From NCBI GenBank assembly GCA_964370375.1, contig CAYJIX010000005.1, forward strand, positions 1-64,000: a stretch of DNA of 64,000 bases, given 5' to 3'. Position 1 is the first letter of the stretch, and each line of letters opens with the position of its first letter. The position numbers and the translations under genes were made by a program. Source of the stretch: CAYJIX01 sp964370375. Lineage in GTDB: Bacteria; Desulfobacterota; Desulfovibrionia; Desulfovibrionales; Desulfovibrionaceae. Below, in pieces: positions 1-8,931 of the stretch. Under the pieces are notes generated by a model. That model ran no database searches, was not told where the DNA came from, and was given only the letters and a program-made list of their open reading frames with translations.

Positions 1-6
1 TTGTTC

Positions 7-83
7 GCGCTCGTAGCTCAGTTGGATAGAGCGACAGCCTCCTAAGCTGTAGGCCAAAGGTTCGATTCCTTTCGGGCGCACCA
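7..83 (+). tRNA. tRNA-Arg (anticodon CCT)
   Basis: The 77-nt cloverleaf has a 7-bp acceptor stem (GCGCTCG with CGGGCGC), an anticodon arm ACAGC-CTCCTAA-GCTGT and a T-loop TTCGATT. The 3' CCA is encoded. The loop CTCCTAA gives anticodon CCT, so it decodes AGG (Arg). A rho-independent terminator follows directly, so it is probably transcribed alone or as the last gene of its unit. Confidence 0.97.
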
Positions 84-93
84 TGCTAAAAGT

Positions 94-138
94 ACAAAGC
101 CTTACATAGAACGCAAGTTCCTTGTAAGGCTTTGTTTT
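94..138 (+). terminator. Terminator after tRNA-Arg
   Basis: A perfect 13-bp inverted repeat (ACAAAGCCTTACA at 94-106, TGTAAGGCTTTGT at 123-135) is followed by T-rich sequence and lies 10 nt after the tRNA. Between here and the end of rimO at 249 I see no further gene. Confidence 0.85.
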
Positions 139-248
139 CAGATAGGCTACACTGCACAAAGAAATAGTAAGTTGTTTCTGGCGTCCCCGAAAGGCTATTT
201 GAAGCTTGCGTGCGTTTTGAAACGCGAAAAATTGCTTTTCAGCTCTAA

Positions 249-1553
249 TCAAACCAAGGCCACAAGGTCATAATCTCGGCATTCCACAATGTCTGCTTCT
301 ACAATGGCGCCTGCTTCAACTTCAGGGCCGCTAACATAGGTAATGCCATCTATTTCAGGTGCTTGAAACCATGTTCTGGCGGTATAGAGTCCTGGCCAGT
401 CAGGGTGGGGCGCGTCCACTAGAAGAGAGAGTCTTTCCCCTTCAAATTGTGCAAGCCAGTCTTCGCTGATTTCTTTTTGAGCTTCCATGATGATGTGGCG
501 GCGTTGTTCTTTCACCTGTTCCGCTATTTGTTCCGGCATGGTGGCAGCTTTTGTACCTTCTTCGGCACGGTAGGCAAATACGCCAAGGTGCTGAAAACGA
601 ACGTCGCGCACAAAACGAAGGAGCTCGTCAAAATGCTCGTCGCTTTCGCCCGGGAAACCCACAATAAGGCTGGTGCGTAGGGCAGCGTCAGGCAGGAATT
701 CGCGCACACGGTCTATAGCTTCCCTAGGGTTGCCGGCAAAAGGACGCCCCATACGCGCCAAAACAGAAGCATGGGCGTGTTGTACGGGAATATCAAAATA
801 CGGAACAAAAGGCTTGCCTGCATCCTTTAAATACCGCAACAATTCTTGGTCAAGCCCTGCAGGATACAGGTATAAAAGCCGCAACCGCTCAAGCCCTGCC
901 AGAGGCAATAACTCGTCCAAAAGGCTTTTGAGGCCATGCTTTACGCCAAGGTCGCTCCCCCAAGCTGTTATGTCTTGCGCGACCAGTACAAGCTCTTTAA
1001 CGCCTTGCTCCAAAAGCTGGCGGGCTTCAGTCACCAACGCATCAGCAGGTATTGAACTATGTTTGCCGCGGATGGCAGGGATGGTACAAAAAGAACACTT
1101 ATGGCGGCAGCCGTCGCTGATTTTAAGCCATGCATAGGATGGGCCTGTGCTGAGTAGTCGCCCTTTTGTGCAGGGGGTGTCAGCCATGTTGAGGGCTGCA
1201 CGCATCAATGTAGGCCATTCATCCAATTGCTTGTTATCAAGCCATAGGTCAACTTCCGGTAGTTCCGGTGCAAGAATGTTTGCGCTATAGCGTCCCACAA
1301 GGCAGCCTGCCACTGCCAGTAGGGGTTTTTTTCGTAAATCTTCTATATCTGCAATAGCTTGGGCAATGGCTTGGATGGATTCTTGCACAGCAGGTTCAAT
1401 AAAACCACAGGTGTTGATAAAGACCAAGGACGCTTTTTCAGGAGCATCAACCATGACAAGGGGCACCCCTATGGAGCCCAATAAGCGTTCAGTATCAACC
1501 CTATTTTTAGGGCAGCCAAGGCTGATGGAATGGCAGCGTAAGGTTTTGGGCAT
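249..1553 (-). CDS. rimO: Ribosomal protein S12 methylthiotransferase RimO
   Basis: This radical-SAM methylthiotransferase modifies a conserved aspartate of ribosomal protein S12 in the cytoplasm. The N-terminal MTTase domain begins with SLGCPKNRVD, and its auxiliary-cluster cysteines are near residues 16, 51 and 86. The radical SAM motif CxxxCxxC is at about residues 151-158 (CRHKCSFC), and a TRAM-like C-terminus closes the protein. SLGCPKN with a length of about 435 residues favours RimO over MiaB. ATGs lie at 1559 and 1553. I chose 1553 because an AGGA sits 6 nt before it but directly abuts the first ATG. It starts a few bases after the stop of the upstream membrane-protein gene, so the two are probably cotranscribed. 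Confidence 0.95.
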   Translation of the reverse strand: MPKTLRCHSISLGCPKNRVDTERLLGSIGVPLVMVDAPEKASLVFINTCGFIEPAVQESIQAIAQAIADIEDLRKKPLLAVAGCLVGRYSANILAPELPEVDLWLDNKQLDEWPTLMRAALNMADTPCTKGRLLSTGPSYAWLKISDGCRHKCSFCTIPAIRGKHSSIPADALVTEARQLLEQGVKELVLVAQDITAWGSDLGVKHGLKSLLDELLPLAGLERLRLLYLYPAGLDQELLRYLKDAGKPFVPYFDIPVQHAHASVLARMGRPFAGNPREAIDRVREFLPDAALRTSLIVGFPGESDEHFDELLRFVRDVRFQHLGVFAYRAEEGTKAATMPEQIAEQVKEQRRHIIMEAQKEISEDWLAQFEGERLSLLVDAPHPDWPGLYTARTWFQAPEIDGITYVSGPEVEAGAIVEADIVECRDYDLVALV

Positions 1554-1561
1554 GGGCATTC

Positions 1562-2083
1562 CTAAAAAAAGCTTTGCACAAGTTGACGAGCAATACGCTC
1601 AAGACTGTGTTGATTGATAGCACCAAGCAGCAAAAGGCTTGCCGCTAAAAAAACAGTTTCTTGCCAAGTACCTGTGGAAATAAGATTTAAAGCCAGCCGT
1701 GGTTTTCCACCCATGGGGCCTATGGGGACCCCTGAAGGGTTAAGGGCGTCAAGAATAACATGAGAAAGCGCGCCAAGGCTTAAACCCACCAGCATGCCTG
1801 AAGGGGTAAGGTCTGCTGGCATGGATAGGCTGGCAAGGTCAATATGGTGGTCAATAAAATCGTTTCCTGCAAAGGCAATGAGCAGTAGCAAGACAAACCA
1901 GCCGGCCCAGTGTGAAGATTCGCGGTGGATACGCTGAAAGCGTTTTTGGTCACGTCCTGCTATAAGCATGTCAATGGTGTCAGGCAGCACACAGCCAAGG
2001 GCAAGACCTGCCAGCACGGATTCGGGGAGCCCATAAAGGGCCCCTGCCGCAAGGGGGATGGATGTATGGGTGTACCAACGCAT
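1562..2083 (-). CDS. YdjM/DUF457-like integral membrane metal-dependent hydrolase family protein
   Basis: The product is a 173-residue membrane protein. It has the family layout: an N-terminal HTSIPLAAGAL segment, a G-x-VLPDTID turn, HRESSHW, and a hydrophobic C-terminal half with SHVILDALNPSGVPI. Histidines and aspartates lie at helix ends, as in the YdjM/LexA-regulated membrane hydrolase group (Pfam DUF457-like). No enzymatic role is firmly established for most members. It lies immediately upstream of rimO, with 2-8 nt between them depending on the rimO start. The family call is fairly secure; the function is not. Confidence 0.75.
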   Translation of the reverse strand: MRWYTHTSIPLAAGALYGLPESVLAGLALGCVLPDTIDMLIAGRDQKRFQRIHRESSHWAGWFVLLLLIAFAGNDFIDHHIDLASLSMPADLTPSGMLVGLSLGALSHVILDALNPSGVPIGPMGGKPRLALNLISTGTWQETVFLAASLLLLGAINQHSLERIARQLVQSFF

Positions 2084-2269
2084 GTCAGCCTCAAAGGGAT
2101 TAACACAAGAGATTGCAAGGCGTGTTGCGGTAAAAAGGTGTGTTAGTATGACATTGTCATCATTGGATGCATGGATTTTTTACCAAAAAAATGGCACTCA
2201 CCTTGTGCAGGAACGTGTATAAAGTTCGTGCCTTAATGTATCCGGTTTTTTACCATGAAGGCAAAATTC

Positions 2270-3391
2270 CTAATCCATGCCCATGACTTTAGATATTTTT
2301 TTTGCAGCTTTTTTGATTTTTGCCATGGGTTTGTCGCCTTCAGCGGCTTCAAATTGGCGCAATAATTCTTCCTGCTGGCTGGAAAGCTTGGTAGGCGTGA
2401 GCACCTGAATTTTTACCAAAAGGTCACCGATACGTTTGTTCCCAAGATATGGCAGGCCTTTGCCTTGGATGCGGAAAATGGTTTCGCTTTGGGTACCTTT
2501 TGGAACTTGCACTTCCACGGGGCCGTCAAGGCCCGGGACTTCAAATTTATAGCCAAGGGCCGCTTGAGGGAAGGTTATTTTTTGAATAACCACAAGGTCT
2601 TGCCCTTGACGAATAAAGCGTTCATCCTCTTCAACCGTGATAAAAACGTACAGGTCGCCGGCAGGGCCACCGTTTTTGCCCATTTCGCCTTCATTGCGCA
2701 GGCGTAATCTGGTGCCTGTGTCAACGCCAGCGGGAACACGTACAGACAGATCGCGAACCTCTTGGACAATGGTTTCGCCTTTGCAGCGGGGGCAAGGGTT
2801 TTTGATGATTTTACCTTGTCCACGACATATGGGGCAGGCTACGATAAACTGGAAAAAGCCTTGGGCGTTGCGCACTTGCCCTTGCCCATTACAATGGGCG
2901 CAGGTTTCGGGAGAATGGCCTTTGGCTGCCCCTGTACCGTTACAATCATCACAGGTGATCGAACGCGGCACCGATAAGGTGATCTCAGCACCTTTGGCTG
3001 CCTGCATAAAGGATACCGTCAAATTGTAGCGAAGGTCAGCGCCTGCTTCTGCCCTTGGGCCGCGTGAACGTCTGCCGCCCATGTTAAAGCCAAACACATC
3101 GCCGAACAAATCACCAAAATGCGAAAAAATATCATCGGCAGATGAAAAACCGCCAAAGCTATCATTTACGCCTGAATGTCCATACCTGTCATAGCGGGCA
3201 CGACGTTCAGGATCGCGTAAAATTTCGTAGGCTTCAGCTGCTTCTTTGAACAGCTGTTCAGCCTCTGGTGAATCCGGGTTGTGGTCTGGATGGTACTTTA
3301 GTGCCAGCTTGCGATAGGATCGCTTGATTTCATCATCAGAAGCTGTACGTGAAACGCCAAGGACTTCATAATAATCGCGTTGTTGCGCCAT
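2270..3391 (-). CDS. dnaJ: Chaperone protein DnaJ
   Basis: This is a Hsp40 co-chaperone that stimulates the DnaK ATPase and holds unfolded clients. The full canonical layout is present: a J-domain with HPD, a Gly/Phe-rich linker (GGFSSADDIFSHFGDLFGDVFG), four CxxCxGxG zinc repeats (CDDCNGTG, CAHCNGQG, CPICRGQG, CPRCKGE), and the C-terminal substrate-binding domain. An in-frame TTG at 3421 would add ten residues. The ATG giving MAQQRDYYEVLG matches the family start and is preferred, although neither start has a strong Shine-Dalgarno. The gene follows rpoZ closely on the same strand. Confidence 0.96.
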   Translation of the reverse strand: MAQQRDYYEVLGVSRTASDDEIKRSYRKLALKYHPDHNPDSPEAEQLFKEAAEAYEILRDPERRARYDRYGHSGVNDSFGGFSSADDIFSHFGDLFGDVFGFNMGGRRSRGPRAEAGADLRYNLTVSFMQAAKGAEITLSVPRSITCDDCNGTGAAKGHSPETCAHCNGQGQVRNAQGFFQFIVACPICRGQGKIIKNPCPRCKGETIVQEVRDLSVRVPAGVDTGTRLRLRNEGEMGKNGGPAGDLYVFITVEEDERFIRQGQDLVVIQKITFPQAALGYKFEVPGLDGPVEVQVPKGTQSETIFRIQGKGLPYLGNKRIGDLLVKIQVLTPTKLSSQQEELLRQFEAAEGDKPMAKIKKAAKKISKVMGMD

Positions 3392-3424
3392 GGTAGTCTG
3401 TGCGGAAAATGACGAGCCCAAGGG

Positions 3425-3661
3425 CTATTCGTCAGGATCCAGTTGAATGTCTGAGGTGGGATGGTTGTAATGCGTCATATCTTCGGGAAAGACCTTCCCG
3501 GCTGCTATTTCACGCAAAGCAGTGACAACTTCTTTGTTACGTGAAGGCACAAGAGATTCATAGCCGTCACGGTATTGGTGTACGCGCTTAATGGCCATTT
3601 GCACAAGCAAAAAGCGGTTTCCAATACGTTCTTGACAATCTTCAACAGTAATACGAGCCAT
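3425..3661 (-). CDS. rpoZ: RNA polymerase omega subunit
   Basis: The 78-residue protein opens MARITVEDCQERIGNRFLLV, the omega signature, and continues with the conserved RNKEVVTALREIAAGKV segment. Omega stabilises assembly of the RNA polymerase beta' subunit. A longer open frame reaches 3712, but the start at 3661 has an ideal GGAGG seven bases upstream and matches the family N-terminus. It lies just upstream of dnaJ, an unusual but compact pairing. It is probably cotranscribed with dnaJ. Confidence 0.95.
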   Translation of the reverse strand: MARITVEDCQERIGNRFLLVQMAIKRVHQYRDGYESLVPSRNKEVVTALREIAAGKVFPEDMTHYNHPTSDIQLDPDE

Positions 3662-3858
3662 GTGGCCTCCAAAAAAAAGCAAAGTGCCATACGTTTTGAT
3701 ACATAAAACCAATCCCGATCCTGTCCATAGGCAGTGCCGAGATCTTGTGTTGGCATTTGCGACAAGGTAAAATTTCTATTTATCCATAGAAAGATGTTTT
3801 GTCAAGCGTTAATGTGTAAGGCTTTTGGCGTGTAAAAAAGGGGCAATGCTTTCATGCT

Positions 3859-6800
3859 TTACTCGTTTTCATTGTTCTTACGTGCCAAGTTAAGCCAATG
3901 GTGCATGGATGCATAAAGCGCGTTAGGATCAATGGGCTTGGTGATATGGTCGTTCATTCCGTGTGCGATGCTTACTTCTTTATCGCCTTCCATGGCATGA
4001 GCTGACATGGCAATGACAGGAAGGTTTTTGAACTGCTCCATTTCACGTATTTTTTGTGTAGCGGTAAGCCCGTCCATAATGGGCATTTGAATATCCATGA
4101 GAACAAGGTCATAGGGTTTTTGTTGTAACAGCGTAAGGGCTTCTTCTCCATTGTAGGCAATATCTACAGTGTAGCCAACCGTCTGTAAAAGTTCCACGGC
4201 AATCAACTGGTTGATATCATTGTCTTCCACAAGCAGGATGTGCCCTGAATGTGTCATCGCTTGCCCTGATTCCTCATAGGTGGGCGCGACTTTTTTTGTT
4301 GTGATGGGGAAGGTACATTCAAAAAAGAAGGCAGAACCCATGCCTATCTTGCTTTCAAGCCACATGGTACCGCCAAGCATGTCGACAATGTTTTTTGATA
4401 TGGTAAGGCCAAGGCCTGTTCCGCCGTATTTACGGGTAACTGAGCTATCTGCCTGGCTAAAAGGAGAGAAAAGACGATCTATCTGTTCCTGGCTAAGTCC
4501 AATGCCTGTGTCTTTTACAGCAAAAAGGCAATGTATGGAATCGTCTGTTTTTTTAGAGGTTGTTATGGAAAGCGTGATGCCGCCTTGTTCTGTAAATTTA
4601 AGGGAATTGCTTACAAGGTTGAAGAGCACCTGCTTTAGGCGCAAAGGATCGCTCAACAATGTAAGGTCTGTGTCTGCATTTTTTTCTATGGAAAAGGTGA
4701 GTTGCTTGTCTTGAATACGAGGGCCGTACAGATTTTTAACGTCCTCGCAGATACTATCAAGTGTAAACGGAATATGTTCCAGTTCCATTTTTCCGGCTTC
4801 AATTTTAGAAACGTCTAAAATGTCATTGATAATGCGTAAAAGATTATTGGCTGAATACAGGCATTTATTAACGTATTCTTCCTGAGCGTTTTGTAGCTCA
4901 GTTCGCGACAAAAGGTGTAAAAGCCCAATAATACCATTCATGGGAGTGCGGATTTCGTGGCTCATATTGGCTAAAAATTCGCTTTTGGCTTTTGTGCTTT
5001 TTTCTGCGGTATCGCGTGCTGCGCGTAAATCTTCCTCAACTTTTTTAATTTCTCTAAGCATGGTTTTGAATTCACGCAAATCCCTTGTATAGCCTATAAC
5101 AATATGATCGTCTTGGTATTCTTGGCGGATAAGGGTGATTTCGGATGGCATGGGCTCGCCACTTAGTTTTTGGTGCATCCATTCAAAATGGCAGTATCCG
5201 TCTCTAAAGGCTGTGGTGATGTTTTCTAACGCAAGTTCAGACGAAAGCCTGCCATTTGGTTGATATTCAGGCGAAAGCTCAAAAAACCTGTCTAAATATT
5301 CTTGCTTGTCATTCAGATCAAAAAGCTTTGCCGCTTCAAGGTTACAATCGATATTTTCAAAGTTTTTATTCCAAAAATTGGCGCAAAGGGGCATGGTATC
5401 AAGCATGACCTGAGCGCGTTTTTCTGCTTCTTTCACCTTTGCTTCGCTGGCTTTGATCTCGCGCAAATCCCTTGTGTAGCCTATAACAATGTGATCGTCT
5501 TGATATTCTTGACGGATAAGCGTTATTTCGCAAGGCATGGGTTCGCCGTCTAGTTTTTGATGCATCCATTCAAAATGGCAGTAGCCGTCCCTAAAGGCTG
5601 TGGTGATTTTTTCCAGCGCAAGTTCAGACGAAAGGCTGCCATTTGGTTGATATTCCGGCGAAAGTTCAAAAAACCTGTCTAAATATTCCTGCTTGTCATT
5701 CAAATCAAAAAGCTTTGCTGCTTCAAGGTTGCAGTCGATATTTTCAAAGTTTTTATTCCAAAAATTGGCGCAAAGGGGCATGGTGTCAAGCATGATTTGA
5801 GCGCGTTTTTCTGTTTCTTTTACCTTTGCTTCGCTGGCTTTTATTTCACGCAAATCCTTTGTATAGCCTATAACAATATGATCGTCTTGATATTCTTGAC
5901 GAATAAGCGTTATTTCACAGGGTATGGGTTCGCCGTTTAGTTTTTGGTGAAGCCATTCAAATTGTAGGTAGCCTTCTTCAAAGGCTGTTTGTAATCTTTT
6001 AAGGGCTAGCGGTTTTGATTCTTGACCGTCAGGCTGATATTTGGGTGAGAGCTCAAAAAATCTGTCAAGGTAGTCTTGCTTTTTTTCCAATCCAAAAAGT
6101 TTGACGGCCTCAAGGTTGCAGTCGATATTTTCAAAATGTTTATTCCAAAAGCTTAAGCTTAAAGGTGTTGTGTCAAGCATGACACGGGCACGATCTTCTG
6201 CGTCCTTTGCCTTTGCTTCACTGAGTTTGATTTCCCGTAAATCCCTTGTATAACCAATGACGATATGATCACTATGGTATTCTTGGCGAATAAGGGTTAT
6301 TTCGCAAGGCATGGGCTCGCCGTTTAGCTTTTGGTGAAGCCATTCAAAGCGGCAGTACCCGTCAGCAAACGCTGTGGTGATTTTTTCTAAGGCCAGCTCA
6401 GATGAAGGCCTGCCATTTGGCTGATACTCCGGAGAAAGGTCAAAAAAATTGTCCAAATACTCTTGTTTGTCTTTAAGCTCAAAAAGCTTTGGAGCTTCAA
6501 GGTTACAGTCGATATTTTCAAAATTTTTGTTCCAAAAATTGGCGCACAGGGGGGTTGTGTCAAGCATAACTCGAGCGCGCTCTTCTGCTTCCTTGGCTTT
6601 TATTTCGCTGGCTTTAATTTTTCTTAAATCTTTAATGTATTCAATGACGACATCTTCGTTGTCATATTTTATGCGAGTAAGAGTGGCTTCCGTTTGAATT
6701 TTTTCCCCATTCAGGGTTAAGAATTCCCATTCTGTATGGCATTGTCCCTTTTCAAACGCTGTTTGTAAAAGGTTTTTTGCAAGGTCTTTAGATTTTTTGC

Positions 6801-7380
6801 CGTTGGGCTGATATTCAGGATAAAGAGCTAAAGCGTGCTTTTTATATTCTTGTTTTGTGGCAAATTGGTAAAGGTTTAGCGTTTCTTGGTTACAGTCCAC
6901 AACTTCGTTGTTTTTATTCCAAAGCGTGATGCTTAAAGGGGCAGCGTCAAGCATGGCTTGGGCGCGTTTTTTTTCTTCGTACAAATTTGAATAGGCGTGC
7001 TGTAAATCATTGAAAAAGCTTACAACTATGTCTTCTCCTGCTTGGGAGATACGTGTGAGCGAGTATTCTACTAAAAAAGGGTCCCCGTCTTTTGTAATGT
7101 GTGTCCAAAGAAACTTGCACTCGCCTTTCTCAAACGCTTGAGCAAGATAGCTGCGCCCAAGGCTCGCAGAATCCTCGCCCCCGGGTTGTGAAACAGGCGT
7201 AAAATTTCTCCATGTTTGTAAATACTCTTCAATAGACTGCACCCCAAAAAAAGACAAAAAGGATTTAGAACAACAGATAGGTTCACCCTCTTTTGACCAA
7301 CAGCTTAGCGCGAGGGGTAAGGCGTTGAACATGTCTTGGTAAAACGCAAAGTCTTCATGAATGTTTGAATGATTTGGCAT
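3859..7380 (-). CDS. Hybrid sensor histidine kinase with six tandem PAS domains and a C-terminal receiver
   Basis: This 1173-residue cytosolic sensor kinase has no membrane segment. Residues 1 to about 780 are six PAS-like repeats. The MLD(T/A)xPL motif recurs at residues 143, 272, 401, 530 and 659, exactly 129 residues apart, with a more divergent first copy near residue 17. A short coiled coil leads to the HisKA H-box (SHEIRTPMNG, phospho-His 808). The HATPase boxes follow (N: SNSLKFT; G1: DTGIGL; G2: GGTGLGLTIS), then a receiver domain with phospho-acceptor Asp about 1096 (LVLMDIQMP). There is no HPt domain, so phosphotransfer must use a separate protein or the receiver is autoregulatory. 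The start has AAGGAAGG upstream. No response regulator gene is adjacent. The signal sensed is unknown. Confidence 0.93.
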   Translation of the reverse strand: MPNHSNIHEDFAFYQDMFNALPLALSCWSKEGEPICCSKSFLSFFGVQSIEEYLQTWRNFTPVSQPGGEDSASLGRSYLAQAFEKGECKFLWTHITKDGDPFLVEYSLTRISQAGEDIVVSFFNDLQHAYSNLYEEKKRAQAMLDAAPLSITLWNKNNEVVDCNQETLNLYQFATKQEYKKHALALYPEYQPNGKKSKDLAKNLLQTAFEKGQCHTEWEFLTLNGEKIQTEATLTRIKYDNEDVVIEYIKDLRKIKASEIKAKEAEERARVMLDTTPLCANFWNKNFENIDCNLEAPKLFELKDKQEYLDNFFDLSPEYQPNGRPSSELALEKITTAFADGYCRFEWLHQKLNGEPMPCEITLIRQEYHSDHIVIGYTRDLREIKLSEAKAKDAEDRARVMLDTTPLSLSFWNKHFENIDCNLEAVKLFGLEKKQDYLDRFFELSPKYQPDGQESKPLALKRLQTAFEEGYLQFEWLHQKLNGEPIPCEITLIRQEYQDDHIVIGYTKDLREIKASEAKVKETEKRAQIMLDTMPLCANFWNKNFENIDCNLEAAKLFDLNDKQEYLDRFFELSPEYQPNGSLSSELALEKITTAFRDGYCHFEWMHQKLDGEPMPCEITLIRQEYQDDHIVIGYTRDLREIKASEAKVKEAEKRAQVMLDTMPLCANFWNKNFENIDCNLEAAKLFDLNDKQEYLDRFFELSPEYQPNGRLSSELALENITTAFRDGYCHFEWMHQKLSGEPMPSEITLIRQEYQDDHIVIGYTRDLREFKTMLREIKKVEEDLRAARDTAEKSTKAKSEFLANMSHEIRTPMNGIIGLLHLLSRTELQNAQEEYVNKCLYSANNLLRIINDILDVSKIEAGKMELEHIPFTLDSICEDVKNLYGPRIQDKQLTFSIEKNADTDLTLLSDPLRLKQVLFNLVSNSLKFTEQGGITLSITTSKKTDDSIHCLFAVKDTGIGLSQEQIDRLFSPFSQADSSVTRKYGGTGLGLTISKNIVDMLGGTMWLESKIGMGSAFFFECTFPITTKKVAPTYEESGQAMTHSGHILLVEDNDINQLIAVELLQTVGYTVDIAYNGEEALTLLQQKPYDLVLMDIQMPIMDGLTATQKIREMEQFKNLPVIAMSAHAMEGDKEVSIAHGMNDHITKPIDPNALYASMHHWLNLARKNNENE

Positions 7381-7483
7381 AATACCTTCCTTGGTTTTTT
7401 AAATATGGGGTATGGATTGTTGTTTGTTAATAGTATTAGTCATTGTGCTTTCCATTTTGATGAACAGACGGCATGTAAAGGCG

Positions 7484-8587
7484 TCAGAAAAGTTTGCGCA
7501 GTATTTTTTTGAGTGCTGCCTTTAAAAAGAAAGGTTCTTTTTTATAGAATAATGATTCTAGGCTTAAGCCGTGTTTCAATTGTCTTGTATAATATTCGTT
7601 ATATTTAATCAATGTTTTTGTAGTGTTTGATAATTTTTCTAAAAAATTATATTTGGGTTCAATTGCGTTTAAAGTTCTTTCAACCAGCTTGTCAAAATTA
7701 TATTTTTCTTTTCCATATTCATATAAAAAATCAACGTCAAAAACAGCATCGTTATAAAAAGTCTTCAATTCGTGTGCGATTTCAGAAGTGGGTATTTTCC
7801 TGCACGAATCGCGACCTGAATAATTATATTCTTCCATTGTGGTATAGTTTTTTGACGTAACCCACCCTGAACCTCCAAATATATCATAACAATACACAGG
7901 TACTTTTACGCATAAAGCATATTGTGCAGTTTTTCCAATGCTGATTACAGCATCGTATTGTAATAAAATGTTTGGCGTGATCATACTGTTTTTGACAGTA
8001 CCTTCAATGCCGTAAAAATCAATTTTTTCAAAATGGTTACCAAGCTCTAATATTTCTTCCGGTATATGATTCGAGACAACCAAAAGTTTTTGAAGGGTTT
8101 TACTGTGATTTTTTTTGTACTGCGAAAAAAAATCAGGCAAAACAGCATTGGGGTTTATTATATAGTTGCAATGTGTTGGAACAAAGCCATCGCATGTGAG
8201 CTTGTTATACGTTTCTTGAGAATTAAAGCAGACCACATCAAATTCAGATATATTTAAAGGAGGCGTCTCAAGCGGTTCAAAAAAACTTAGGCAACTAAAA
8301 AGCACTTTTTTAAATCTAATTCCTTTAGAAAGTGCCATATAAAACACAGGTAAATGATGTATCCATCCAAGGTCAAAAACCATATTGTCAATCTTTTCAG
8401 AGTTTAATAAGTCTATCACCGGGATGTCATAGTGTAAAAATTCTGAGGCAATGGGATCTCCTTTAACCAAGGTAGCAACGTAAACCTTCATCCCTTTTTT
8501 TCTAAAGGTTAAGGCAAGTTCTAGAGCATTTATCTCAGAACCCATAAAATGTTTTAAATGATGATTCGTTATTAAAATGCTTTCCAT
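7484..8587 (-). CDS. Putative GT-B-type glycosyltransferase, AT-rich
   Basis: The 367-residue soluble protein begins MESILITNHHLKHFMGSEINAL, like the N-terminal nucleotide-sugar transferase fold (a beta strand followed by a G-S/T-E loop as in GT4-like enzymes). A possible second Rossmann half starts near LLVVSNHIPEEI. The EX7E motif typical of GT4 is not clear, so the family assignment is by overall pattern only. Base composition is visibly more AT-rich than its neighbours, and no good ribosome-binding site is seen. Both suggest horizontal acquisition. A surface-polysaccharide role is likely, but no donor or acceptor can be named. Confidence 0.55.
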   Translation of the reverse strand: MESILITNHHLKHFMGSEINALELALTFRKKGMKVYVATLVKGDPIASEFLHYDIPVIDLLNSEKIDNMVFDLGWIHHLPVFYMALSKGIRFKKVLFSCLSFFEPLETPPLNISEFDVVCFNSQETYNKLTCDGFVPTHCNYIINPNAVLPDFFSQYKKNHSKTLQKLLVVSNHIPEEILELGNHFEKIDFYGIEGTVKNSMITPNILLQYDAVISIGKTAQYALCVKVPVYCYDIFGGSGWVTSKNYTTMEEYNYSGRDSCRKIPTSEIAHELKTFYNDAVFDVDFLYEYGKEKYNFDKLVERTLNAIEPKYNFLEKLSNTTKTLIKYNEYYTRQLKHGLSLESLFYKKEPFFLKAALKKILRKLF

Positions 8588-8931
8588 ATATTTTGTTAGT
8601 ATTTACGGTCACAACGTGTTAATCGATAATTCCAGATGCGCAAAGAAATCGATTAAAATTTTGTACATTTTCTTTAAGTTATGAATACTATTGCCAAAAA
8701 AGTCAGGAAATATTTTTTTGGGGCAATGTGCGGTGCTTGAGCATGCTTTTTATATATCAGCAAACTGGCTTAAGATGTATTGAGCATAGCTAAAATACGC
8801 ATAAATGGTTAAAGGGTCAATAGTATGGGATTGAGCTGAGCCACAAGCATTTATGAATGAACAGATGAAAAGATCCTGTAAAAATCGGTATGTTGTTGTA
8901 TATGTAAAATTTGTCATGCTCTTACGGCATG
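8588..8931. other. Intergenic region with a 9-bp spaced inverted repeat
   Basis: No convincing gene lies between the glycosyltransferase and the diguanylate cyclase. The region holds a perfect inverted repeat TTAATCGAT (8619-8627) and ATCGATTAA (8648-8656), about 30-60 bp upstream of the glycosyltransferase start. Its position and spacing would suit a regulator binding site. A short minus-strand open frame (8750-8992) overlaps the cyclase end and is not supported. Confidence 0.4.
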
